DNA from: Pomphorhynchus laevis
Taxonomy: Eukaryota; Acanthocephala; Palaeacanthocephala; Echinorhynchida; Pomphorhynchidae
Assembly: GCA_012934845.2 (NCBI GenBank)
Contig: WNNJ02002299.1
Location: 1-64,000 of the forward strand
Length of the DNA: 64,000 nucleotides
Reading direction: 5' to 3'
Positions 22,961 through 33,893 of this stretch are shown here, piece by piece (the stretch's first letter is position 1; every line of letters starts with the position of its first letter). The translations under genes and the position numbers were made by a program. Below the pieces are notes generated by a model that worked only from the letters and a program-made list of their open reading frames with translations, had not been told where the DNA came from and did no database searches.

Positions 22961-24785
22961 TGATAATACTAAAAATAAATAAAATCAATTAAAATTATTA
23001 TCAATTAAAATTTTATTAAAAATTATTCAATCCATAAAAATTATCAATTGATTTAATCAGAATTATTGTGGATAAATTCAGAATAAATATAATTATTCAG
23101 AATAAATTCTTATTACATTATAAATAATTTGAATTAGGATTTTTTTTAAATATTGTACAAAATACTAAGTCAACTGATCTGAATATCAAACTTTCTTACA
23201 CAAAATTAAAAAAATGTCAAGACAACATTTTCACAACATTTTAAACAACATCTTAAGATTTAGTTTTGATGAAATGTTAAAGGACTAAATAAATCAGATC
23301 AGTTAACTAATTTGATACAGTTTCACAGTCAGCAACTGTATACTAACAGCTGCATACTAACTCAATAGCTTTCTTTTTAATACTCAAAGTGTAGATTGCA
23401 AAAAATATTTGAAAATGTTCAACATCTAAGCGAAACGTAGAATGAGAATTCCTGTGTTTTCCGTTTAAAGAAAATTTACTAACTATTTACTAAAGATGTT
23501 AGTAAAGATGTAAAGCAAATTGTTGAAGTCATTTTTCTATAAGTAATTATTTACAGCTTTAACTGTTAAAAGGTCTTTAAGTTAAAATCATTATTAAATC
23601 CAAAACAAAGCAAATATTTCTTTAAATTTTTAGTTTGCGTCATTTCAGAAATCATGAAATTTAGTGAATTGCTTTTATACTGTGATTCAGGTAAACAAGA
23701 TAATAAAAAATACACAGCAAGCATGTTCGTATGTTGATTAGACAGCCATTAAATACAGAGTGTATGTATTTCTGAAATTAATCATTCCAAAGACCAGATT
23801 GTCGCACGCTAACAAATAGGAAACAAATATGTCAAATTTAAAGTAAAATTATAATTTATATTCATAGATAATGTTAAATAAAAGCAATTTTTGGCATTTC
23901 AGATTACAAGATATAAATTATGAAAAAATGAACCTTTCTTTGCTACTATCGCTATATTTACAAAAAATATAAAACTAATAATATAACTATCATTAATATA
24001 AAACCAATAATAAATTACATAAAAATGTGTTATTAATAGATGTTCTTTAAAATATTATAACATTTATTTTAGCTATACTGAAAACGGGCTTTCTTTGTAT
24101 AACAAATTAGTTTAGAACTTGATAGCATAGACAAAATTATTCGTAAAAATAAATAAAAATGAAAAAATTTATAAATTTATTACAACCAAAAAACGTTGAT
24201 CCGAAAATTTATAAAAATTTTAAATAGGTTTACAAATTTAAAATAAAATTCAATACTTATAATTAATTAGCAAATAATCTGTTAGCGATAACAAAATTCA
24301 TTGCATAACTCCCAAAATATAAATTTATAATAATTTAATTAAGTAAAAACGTTTGATCCTAATTTTGTCTCAATTTCGATCGAAAAGTTCGGAGATGTCG
24401 GTCCAGCGCCAGCTTATTGATTGATTTCGTACGTTTAAAATATGTAGCCTTTTTAATAATTCCGTAAAAATATAAATTTAGATAGAAATAATAGCCCTTA
24501 TTTCGATGAATCCTATTCACATTAAATAAACCAAACTTGCTTTCCTATTTTTCATTTATTTACTTGGATGAAGATTATGAAAGCAGTCACAGAAATGCCT
24601 TTAAATTATTTTCTTGTTTCAAAAAAATTATTTTTATAATAATATCTTAATACGACATTATTCTTCTGTAATTTTCAAACTAGTTTGATGATTTTTTTCT
24701 ATTTCTTGTAATGTGGAAGTATAAATAAACAAAATATTATAAAAATATAAAATTTACAATATACAAATCAACAAAAGTATCATTT
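22960..24785. other. no gene seen, very AT-rich
   Basis: AT-rich intergenic or intronic DNA with many short homopolymer runs. No coding or element signal recognised. Confidence 0.6.
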
Positions 24786-25330
24786 AAAATAAATTTAAAC
24801 TATTAAGTGAAATTTTTTATGGATGCCTAATAAAAATATGCTTTATATTCAAACAAGATACACCAGATAATCAAATTTTATCCGAAAAAATTTTATGGAT
24901 AGATAATAAAAATATTATACTAATAAAAATATTATTGAAATATTAAATTTACAATTTATACATCAACTTTATGGAAAATATACTTTGTATTAGAATAAGA
25001 TACCAGATAATCAAATTTAATAAGAGGAAATACGTCATTAGCACCTATTTGGCGCCGTTGCTATGTTGGGTTGAGGAATAGGGGTCGAAACCTGAAAAAC
25101 ATGGCAGTTTCTCCTTATGACCTCTAATCTTTATTATTATACTTCGTCTATTATTTATTAGTCAATTCATAAAAATTGGCTTTTATTTTAAATTACAATT
25201 TTTTTATTTTAACTTTATATAAATTATAAAAAATCTTATAATTATTTATAATTATTTAGTATTTATCTTTATTTTTATTTATATATCGTATAAAATACGT
25301 AGAATCAGTTATATGATCTGATTCTTTAGT
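24786..25330 (+). mobile_element. PLE2 3' repeat with coding end
   Basis: AAATAAATTTAAACTATTAAG (end of the PLE2 frame) is followed by the 3' repeat, including GCGCCGTTGCTATGTTGGG, GGGGTCGAAACCTGAA and the terminal ATACGTAGAATCAGTTA. Pseudoknot stem 2 pairs fully (25058-25065 with 25100-25107) although both strands differ from other copies. Confidence 0.8.
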
Positions 25331-25386
25331 TAAATATACAAATTTAGGTAAAAATCTAAGATGCCTATACGTTCGAAATACTTGAG

Positions 25387-26040
25387 TCATAGCAAATCAA
25401 CAAGGAATGTACTGAGCCAATATATTTTTAAGGAGACACCAGCCTGAATCTGCATGGTTTGAGCACGTGTGTATTTTTCAAATACACGTGATGTACTAAA
25501 ACTGATAAAAGCTACAATTGCGGCAAAACTCATAAATAAACCAAATCTAATTCCAAATTGAAAACGATGCGTTACAAAATCCATTAGACTTTTGTCTTTC
25601 TGCAGGTATTTGTTTGAATTGGAAACGAGTGTGAAATTGTTTGAATACTTTGATAAGATTGCATTTGATATTAGACGCAATGTTACCGGTACTAAATAAG
25701 CGTATGAAGGACCATATAGAATTATATACTCGTATTCGTCAACTTGTTCAACTATCAGTGGGTATGTATGATACTCTGCAATATGGTGCCGAAATTCATT
25801 GAAAAGTTTATTAACCAGATTACTACTGTTAAACATACTGGAATCTAATATATTTGATTCTGTTCGTTCGAGCCTTAATCGATATGCCAATTAGTTAATC
25901 AATGAATTGTTCACATGTGCTTTAATGTAATAGAGCGGTACTATAAATTCTTCAGGCTTAATTGTAGGTATATGGCACCATATTATTGCCGGATCCTGAG
26001 AGAGTACCAGAAACATATGAAAAGCAGGCATACGGATATT
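25387..26040 (-). pseudogene. ABCA-type transporter, transmembrane-region fragment
   Basis: The minus-strand frame 25890-25387 (167 residues) encodes YLVPVTLRLISNAIL, then FGLFMSFAAIVAFISFSTS (a membrane helix) and QIQAGVSLKIYWLSTFLVDLL. SGVS-x-YWLSxFLxDL is a hallmark of ABCA lipid transporters just before their next membrane helices. The same frame continues upstream to about 26040 (SQDPAIIWCHIPTIKPEEF) but is cut by a TAA at about 25891-25893, and ends in a TGA at 25387. Either the gene is decaying here or small introns hide the stops; no splice pair in the right phase was clear. No nucleotide-binding domain was found in the window. Confidence 0.6.
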
Positions 26041-26269
26041 TGACTACATTTACAAAACGTTAACAATGGCTGACGTTTTATCATTAATACATTCTTCAAG
26101 AAAATATGACGAAATGCATTGAGGGCATGATATTTTGAGCTAAGGTTTGAATTCGTCAATTCTAGGTAGAAATAGAGACAGTTACCATAAATATATCTAG
26201 CATTAAAACTGCAAAGCCACTCATTGAAAATATAATTTCGAAATTATTTCCAGAATAAAATATGTCTTA

Positions 26270-27250
26270 AGCTTGAGGATGTTATACTGCTATCTTCTTT
26301 AATCCTAAACCTGTGTCTGCAAACTAGTGTATGAATATCGTCACGAACTAGTTGAAACACGACCTAGCTACTTACATCATCATGAGCCGACGTTAGTACT
26401 GAGTGGATCATTAGGGCACAGGTACTGAACACTAACGTTTCAACATGCTTTAGTACTTTGATGTTCTATAAGGAATTCAGCTAGTTTTGAAAACATTTCA
26501 CGAAACACCCGCGAATTTATAAACTTCTTACCGGTCAAACAATTTTCTAAATAGATTTACAGAGCATGCCATTAATCTGTCAAACTTAAGGATGTTATAC
26601 TGCTCTCTTCTTTAATTCTATATTTTATCCTGCGCCCTAATGTACCACTGAGTACTAACGTCGGCGCAGGATGTTGTTAGTAGTTAGGTCGTATTGCAAC
26701 TAGTTCGTGACAATATTCGTACACTAGCTTGCAGACACATGTTTAGGATTAAAGAAGAGAGCAGTATAACATCCTTACGTTTCACAGATTAATGGCATGC
26801 TCTGTAAATCTATTTAGAAAATTGTTTGACCGGTAAGAAGTCTATAAATTCGCAGGAGTTTCGTGAAATGTTTTAAAAACTAGCTGAATTCCTTATAGAA
26901 CATCAAAGTATTAAAGCATGTTGAAACGTTAGTGTTCAGTACCTGTGCCCTAATGATCCACTGAGTACTAACATCGGCGCAGGATGTTGTAAGTAGTTAG
27001 GTCGTGTTGCAACTAGTTCGAGACGATATTCATACACTAGTTTGCAGATACATTTTAGGATTAAAGAAGAGAGCAGTATAACATCCTCAAGTTTCACAGA
27101 TTAATGGCATGGTCTGTAAATCAATTTTGAAAATTGTTTGACCGGTAAGAAGTCTATAAATTCGCAGGAGTTTCGTAAATGTTTTAAAAACTAGCTGAAT
27201 TCCTTATAGAACTACCAAGTATTACAGCATGTTGAAACGTTAGTGTTCAG
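26270..27250. repeat. unit of about 310 bases: one inverted and two direct copies
   Basis: 26636-26946 and 26947-27250 are direct copies. Each starts CCCTAATGxxCCACTGAGTA and ends GTTGAAACGTTAGTGTTCAG. 26270-26605 is the same sequence in inverse orientation. All three share AATTGTTTGACCGGTAAGAAG and GAGCAGTATAACATCC. No coding frame and no known family. Confidence 0.9.
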
Positions 27251-28040
27251 TATTTACATAGAATAGTATTTACATAGTTTAGAATAGTATTTACATAGAT
27301 GTGTTGCCGTTTTAAGAATTTTGAAATTTAAAAACACTAATATATTATGAGATATAATGATATTACTAATTTAGTCGTAAAGTTAATCTTTATGGATGAT
27401 CATTAGCAATCTAATTAATGAACTCTGTGTATATCTGTATTAATCAAAGACCGTGATATAATACTTTGAAAGAATATCATTAGTTTGAATGTCGACGAAT
27501 GCGTTGGTTGAGTTTGTGCACTATGTGCTGGGTAGATACTACGAAATGTTTCGGTTGATTTGTTTGGATATATCATATGTTGGGGTTCCGTTATTAGATA
27601 TAACTGGCCTTAATAAGGGGGTAACAAGGCCATTATGAATTTCGCAGTTCCATATATAACCAAGTTTTTTGTCCTTACTTTTGCTTAATTTGACTGCAGT
27701 TGGAGATATCCGATTTACATAGTTTTATTCTACAATCGAGTTTAGTTTTTAATGTATTGGTCTATGGTCTTTTAGCGGGGTGATTTAAAATTTTCAAATT
27801 TTGTTTGGTTTGAAATTAGTTCATATATTTTGTCTAGGTACATCTTCATTATTACGATTGTGTTGCCTTGCACCTAGTCGGCAAAACAATAAAAAAAATA
27901 ATATCCTGGATGTAAAAATCACTCGGTTACCCAATCGATTTCAAACCGGTCTATATAGAAGCAACCAACTGAGGGAATGTATGAATTTCGCAAGTATTGC
28001 ATCAGCCATGTATAAACTAGCAGTCGTCAATACGATGCTG
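27251..28040. other. no gene seen
   Basis: AT-rich. Short frames such as 27801-28046 (+) show no recognisable domain. Confidence 0.55.
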
Positions 28041-28044
28041 AATT

Positions 28045-28330
28045 GAGCCAACATGATTTATTGTTAGGGGCCGAAACTTGATAGCATAGCAGTTCCTCCT
28101 GATGACCTATATTCTTTATTCTGAAACAACGTCTGTTATTTATTAGTCGATTCATAAAAATGACGTTTATTTTAAATTTCAATTTTTTATTTTAACTTGA
28201 TTTAAATTATAAAAAATCTAATAACAATTATTTATTTTATTATTAAATTTTGATTTAGCATTATTATGTTTTGTTTATTTTATAATTATATTAAATACGG
28301 AGACTCAGTTAGCTGATTTGATTCCAGTAG
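28045..28330 (+). mobile_element. PLE2 3' repeat, 5'-truncated copy
   Basis: Starts at GTTAGGGGCCGAAACTTGATAG (about 28058, one mismatch to consensus) and runs through TCTGTTATTTATTAGTC to the terminal TACGGAGACTCAGTTAGCTG. The first strand of each pseudoknot stem is missing. Confidence 0.8.
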
Positions 28331-28719
28331 AGATTTGTTCAATGTTGAAGTCGCCAGAATTAAACAAATGCTATCACAAGAAACATCAAATGAATTGTAC
28401 AAACATATTTTCACAAGGTAAAACAAAATTCAAGCCAGAGAAAAAAAACGAAAAATTAAACCATAATATAAAACTGAAACAAATCAAACGAAAATTTATT
28501 ACGTTCAATTAACTATAAAAATATATAAAACAATGCATTTATAAGGATATTTTTTAAACAAATTATGCTTGTTTTATTATACATTACGTCATTATTTTTA
28601 TATATCTCTTGTATTATAGGCAAAAGGTAACCACTTTAATACGATAGAATAAAGGCCTTATTAAAATAAACGTTATGTAAAATAAATACAGTTTGATAGA
28701 AATATAGTGATGGTTTTTC

Positions 28720-29400
28720 TGCCGAATTCGTAAAACAAGCCGCGTTTCCTCGTTGCAAATTCGCTGCATGAGTCAACTCATTGTATGTTTATCTCCGGTC
28801 GACCAAACTAATTTTTCCCAGAAGCTGCAAAAAAAGCGATGTGATGATGCCAACTGCTCTTAGGATTTGGATGGCGATCGCAACAAACTTGTACTGCTCT
28901 TATCTAAGCAGCTATATTTGGTAAACTTCACAAGTTCAGCATGATCAGCAACGGAACTTGCAGAATGTAGTGAGCGAAACTATGTGACTGGCTGCTAGAG
29001 TGTTTGGGCATGTAAAGTCCCAAACAAGCACTCGCTCTGTCTTCCACTGCGGTAACGAATTCCCGTTGGGCCGCTTTCAGTCGTATCTAGTCAAACCGAC
29101 AGGTTTCTGTCTGGATGGAATTCCTACGGTGGCTAGGGCCATTCGCACAATTTCATTGACTGCTGAATGGCGTACATTTATGCCTTTTGTTTTGTTACAG
29201 TCTAGCGCCTGGGCGCTGTTTTTCCCGACCGCTTCTCCGCGTATATAACAATATGGTTGAGCACATTGAGCACAAAGTCTAAGTGCAACTGTGGTGACAA
29301 TGATTAGTCATCAAGCCGGGTGTCAACGGAAGCTATCGGTAATGTTTCGAGGAATGCCCTAGACCATTTTGAAGCGACAGAAATGAGGCTAGCACGAGTC
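28720..29400 (-). mobile_element. C-terminal fragment of a LINE-type RT family
   Basis: On the minus strand: VRHSAVNEIVRMALATVGIPS then KPVGLTRYD and KRPNGNSLPQW, VWDFTCPNTLAAS (about 29000) and finally QRGNAA (about 28740). RHxAxNxIVRxAL, KRPDG, WDxTCxDTLA and QRGNA are the signature C-terminal blocks of a large animal retroelement family. RT and upstream parts are absent and stops are frequent. It is probably allied to the element at 19.6-22.4 kb, but the two pieces do not overlap, so this is not shown. Confidence 0.7.
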
Positions 29401-29507
29401 TCGAGACTAATTACTTTGTTAAAACACCATCATATTCACACGTTTTATGTTATATTTATGTTGTGAAATACGTTCTTCCAATCACTGCTCAGTTTAACAT
29501 TCACCAG

Positions 29508-29690
29508 ACTGGAGCATCCAGCCTAGTGAATGTAACGTTGAATCGCGATACTGACCTCCCGAGTTCAAATCAGATCAGAAGCAGTGTACGGAGCAAGCCG
29601 ACAGTAAGGGTCGAAGCTTGAAATGTAAATCTGGGTCAGCAGCTGATAAGACTCACTCAGGCTGATTAGTAGCGTCATGCAGTACAAATG
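29508..29690 (+). repeat. tRNA-like SINE copy
   Basis: CCAGCCTAGTGAATGTAACG, GAGTTCAAATCAGATCAG and a tail with CTGATTAGTAGCGTCATGC. The B-box-like GTTCAAATC is partly kept. Confidence 0.75.
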
Positions 29691-29699
29691 AATACAAAT

Positions 29700-30940
29700 C
29701 GTAACTATATTAATAGAAAATTATAGTAAATCAATATTAATTAAATTAATCAAAGTTATAGTTGATCATCCTTAAGTTAATATTGTTGGTCATTACTCAG
29801 TGAACTTAAAATATATTTCAGCGTATGACATTTCAAAATCATCTAGTCGTACATCTGGTTGTGCTGGTCTTTCAGGAACATATGTTAAGCTGCTACTACG
29901 ATATGTTTATTTATACCTGCGTTCCTACTTTTGGTTTCATAATTTGTGCTACTTTCAAGGTAATAATTGCAACCGAAAATATTGATTCGAAACATATTGT
30001 GTCGTTTACAAAGAGCTGTATCATTTCTCTAAATAAATTATCTGACGCGAGACCTATTGTTATCGGAGTAGTAACTAGGCGGATAATTTGTAAAATCTTT
30101 GATTAGTTCGATAGAAAAGATTTGTAAATAGTTTCAGGCAATGAATAACTACACGCAGGCAAACACTGAAGAATCAAAGTTGCTGTTCATTCCATTTTCA
30201 ATTGATTTAACTGTAGATATTATTTTGGCATTCTGCTGCTCGAGGCTAGCAATGTATTTAATCCAATTAATAGTCAGTTGGCTCTGAAGAATGTAGATAC
30301 ATTGTCTTTATCTACAGTTTTGCGTAATGTTATGATAATTGTACCATCCTATGAATTGATAATGGTATAATATATTCAAATAAGGATTCACGCAAGGTAA
30401 ACCTTTGCCAATGATTTGCAGTTGTATATTTGTCGCTAGTAAATAAACTACGATATAAGATGATCTACGTGATTCAAAAATTGTACGTATTACTCACAAA
30501 CTTGAAAAGGAATGGCATATATTGAGAGAAACTGAGCCGAAAAAAGATTAGTTAAAGAAGATACATATAATATCATCATTCATCTTGAACATTGACAAGC
30601 TTATGTCAATAAGTCATTAAACACTCCTTAATATGTCAAAAAGGTGGACTAGCGATAATTCTACATAATATTGTCTTTGTTGTCAAGAGAACTTAAAAAT
30701 GTCACTTTTTCTGTAGTCACAAGGCCGCCACTCTATACTGTACAAGATAATTTCATTTTTCAAAGAACTTGACTAATCGAAACAGATTTATCGTGTTGAC
30801 ATTGCTGTAATGAATCCTTCGGTGCAAGAAGGTCGTAGTCTATGATAGACATTTGTGCCTTCAGCCACATGGATTTGCCCTAGTTACTTAATGTCACTCT
30901 AATCCGTCCCATTATAATAAGAATGTTTACTTATATCGAA
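29700..30940. other. no gene seen
   Basis: Unassigned AT-rich DNA. Overlapping short frames around 29800-30106 have no recognisable domain. Confidence 0.55.
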
Positions 30941-30942
30941 AG

Positions 30943-31050
30943 ATCACAATTCGATTGTAATCACAATTCGATTGTAATCACAATTCGATTGTAATCACAA
31001 TTCGATTGTAATCACAATTCGATTGTAATCACAATTCGATTCGATTGTAA
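30943..31050. repeat. 17-base tandem repeat, 6 copies
   Basis: The unit ATCACAATTCGATTGTA is repeated almost perfectly. The last copy has a 5-base internal duplication (CGATTCGATTG). Confidence 0.97.
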
Positions 31051-31540
31051 TGCTGTCACTTGCTGGAGTAAGCAGGTGCAGTGCACTGATGTTATTCTAA
31101 GCGTATTTCAATACATAAACAATACAATGAAAGTATTAAATATGTTATTGAACATCACATAGGTTAGAGTAGCATCAACAATCAACTTGATGCAGTCATC
31201 AAGGGTCATAAGTACGACGGTACAGATATATGAATGCATACCTGTCTTACAAGTGTGTCAATGTGACTTGAAAAAGCGAACAATATGATTTGCATGCAAG
31301 CAGTGACGATCTACTATTCTGTATGATATGTTGCAGATCTAAAGATGAATCATTTGTAAATCTATACAAATAAATAAACTTCATTTTTAATTGTTTGTTC
31401 AGTTACTTTTGCAATGCTTGTAATAGTATTCTGTAGTAAATAACTCAATTTATCGGGTTTTCAATTAGTGTAAACAACAAAAAGGCACGAATACCGATTA
31501 AACCCACTATATTTTTCTTAGTGTACATTTTTTTCTTAGA
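31050..31540. other. no gene seen
   Basis: Unassigned. Confidence 0.55.
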
Positions 31541-31860
31541 GATGCATTTGAAAACGTTGCTATGTTTAGTTGATGAATAGGGGCCGAAACCTGATAACAT
31601 AGCAGTTCCTCCTGAACATTACCTTGCTTGAACATTACCTAGATACATTGCCTTTTATTTATTAGTCAATTCTTAAAATATATTATATAAATTTAAATCG
31701 TATAAAATCTTTGAGAATACTCCCATTCCAATTGTCAATAATAAAGAGCACAGAGGAATTTTTTAGAATGTTATTTAACTTTATATAAATATAAATTGTA
31801 CCAAATCTTATATAATTATTTATTTGTCTTTATTTTTATAACCTTAATTTATTTGGCAAT
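31540..31860 (+). mobile_element. PLE2 3' repeat, diverged copy
   Basis: GTTGCTATGTTTAGTTGATG and GGGGCCGAAACCTGATAACA are followed by TAGCAGTTCCTCCTGA, then an AT-rich tail. Stem 2 is intact (31557-31564 with 31598-31605). Stem 1 is lost on its 5' side. Confidence 0.7.
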
Positions 31861-32034
31861 TGTGATATCTCTCTTGGTTTATCTCTTTGCAATGCAAAAA
31901 ACGCTTCAAAAATTATAAGTTTACAGTTACTCTGGTTATTTAATATAAAAATATTAATTATATTTAATGAATATAAAATTAAATTTTATATATAAATTTT
32001 AAAAATAAAATAAAATAATAGATTTTATAAATAT

Positions 32035-32290
32035 AATAAATCAGATAAGCTTACTGAGTCTACGCATTTTATATTACGTATACATTAAATAATTACTTAT
32101 ACGTTAAAAAATGCTAAATAAAATAAATAATTAAAAAATAATCAATAATTTTTAAATTAGATATAACTTATATCAAGTAAAAATAAAAAATTGAAATTTA
32201 GAATAAAAGTCAATTGTTATGAATTGAATAATAACAGGCGACATATAAGTAAAAAATTTAAATTTAAATTTAAAATTAAAATCAATACGT
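32035..32290 (-). mobile_element. PLE2 3' terminus, inverted
   Basis: Starts at AAATCAGATAAGCTTACTGAG and TACGCATTTTATAT, the reverse complement of the PLE2 terminus. The AT-rich tail follows. Confidence 0.55.
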
Positions 32291-32299
32291 CGGCTATAA

Positions 32300-32785
32300 A
32301 CGTCTGTTTAAACCATTAGCGGAAACATTTTATGGACAGATAATAAATAATATACTTTGAATTATAATAAGATACTTGATAATCAAATTTCAAATTATAA
32401 TTATATTAAATGCATATAGTCACTTATCTGATCTAATTTGTTCCATTGACAAGTTATCATTGGCATGTGAACTTTGTTTTCTCAGTAAAATAACCTGTCA
32501 GAAATATGTCTACTATTTCCGAAACCTGAAAGCATAGCAGTTCCTCCTGATGACCTCTAATTCTTATTCTGAAACAAAGTCTGTTATTTATTAGTCAATT
32601 CATAAAAATGACGTTTATTTTAAATTTCAATTTTTTATTTTAACTTGATTTAAATTATAGAAAATCTAAAAACAATTATTTATTTTATTATTTAATTATT
32701 AAATTTTGATTTAGCATTATTATGTTTTGTTTATTTTATAATTATATTAAATACGTAGACTCAGTTAGCTGATTTGATTTATAAA
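32300..32785 (+). mobile_element. PLE2 3' repeat with coding end
   Basis: TTTAAACCATTAGCGGAAAC and TTTTATGGACAGATAATAAA (degraded coding end) lead into the tail with CCGAAACCTGAAAGCATAGC and the full terminus ACGTAGACTCAGTTAGCTGA. The 5' part of the pseudoknot region is replaced by unrelated sequence. Confidence 0.7.
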
Positions 32786-32960
32786 TTGACTAATAAATAA
32801 CAGATGATGTATAAGAATAAGGATAATAGGTCATCAAGAAGAACTGCAATGTTATTAGGTTTCGGCCCCTATTACTCGACCCAACCTAGCAGCGGGGCAA
32901 AATGCATGCAAATGTATTTGGAGCGGGGCTATTACTGAAAATTAACTTTCCGTAAAAATT
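32785..32960 (-). mobile_element. PLE2 3' repeat, inverted, tail to tail with the previous copy
   Basis: TTGACTAATAAATAACAGATG, GGTTTCGGCCCCTATTACTC and AGCAGCGGGGCAAAATGCA are the reverse complement of the repeat. It meets the plus-strand copy near 32785, giving a long inverted pair. Confidence 0.75.
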
Positions 32961-33560
32961 AGTTTTATTTCACCAAAAAAACGAATTTGATACGACATTA
33001 CTATACAACATCATATACAACATCATTCATGATAATAAGAACGGAATTAAATTAGCAAAATGTACTCATAAAAACGAAACATTTGGTAAATTGTGAATTA
33101 AGGGAAGTTTTTTTTTTTAAAAACGATGTAAATTTGATAGAAAGATCTAATCTCGAAACTGGGCAAATACCGCTTTGGGCTATCTAAGAGAGATCACACA
33201 GTATCGCGCTATCTGGAGTAGTTTGGTTCGTGCACTGAATAGACGACCGGACAACCAGACCAGTGGTTGATAAGAAAAATCTTGTGTATTATTATTTTTC
33301 TTGCCAAGAAATTGTGGTTGGATTAAATTGGCAAAATGCATTCATAAAAACAACAAATTTGGTAAATTGTGCATTAAGGAAATTTTGCAATTAAAAAACG
33401 ATGTAAATTTGATATAGTAATAATTTATTACTGATGACTAACTATCCGTAAAAATTAGATTTATTTCACCCGAAAACAAATTTGCTTTAGAATAAAAGCA
33501 CAACATGATTCATGATTGCAAGAACGAAATTAAATTAACAAAATGTATTCATAAAAATTT
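32950..33560. repeat. diverged short segment repeated
   Basis: AACTxTCCGTAAAAATTAG, AAATTxGCAAAATGxAxTCA and AAACGATGTAAATTTGATA recur at about 32945-33125, 33320-33415 and 33440-33560. This suggests old tandem duplication. Origin unknown. Confidence 0.6.
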
Positions 33561-33723
33561 TAAATGTCTTGAACGACATAGATGTAACTCAATAATATAA
33601 CAAAAGAATCAGTATTTAAAGACATGAGTAATAAAAGCGATGTGATAAAATTTTACTCAATTTTAATCAATTAAGAGCAAAATTGTAAATTAAAGAGATA
33701 AATATTTATAACCGTAAACTTAC

Positions 33724-33893
33724 GCTGTTTGCATTAGAAACTGTGCACTTTGAATATGTCTTTTTGTTCCTCTTATTGTAATTATTGTGTCACCGGTTTT
33801 TGCCACACTACCGCCAATTATAATGTTGCAACAACTAGAACGCTTAATATCATCAAGCTTTGTTCCTGCAGGGCCAAACAGTACGGGAACCAG
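33724..33893 (-). CDS. hnRNP K-like exon, KH3
   Basis: 170 bases, entered in phase 0 after CGTTTAG. Encodes LVPVLFGPAGTKLDDIKR, then DTIITIRGTKRHIQSAQFLM. In hnRNP K this position reads IIGKGG, so the GxxG loop is here GPAG and lacks a basic residue. The exon ends either at a TAA (33720-33722), giving a protein end of LMQTA, or at the donor GTAAGT that overlaps that TAA. Confidence 0.85.

Noticed and set aside
22960-25330. ABCA nucleotide-binding domain downstream of the transmembrane fragment
   Set aside because: No Walker A or LSGG-type signature was found in any minus-strand frame.
30943-31050. CRISPR array
   Set aside because: The repeat is contiguous with no spacers, and the DNA is eukaryotic.
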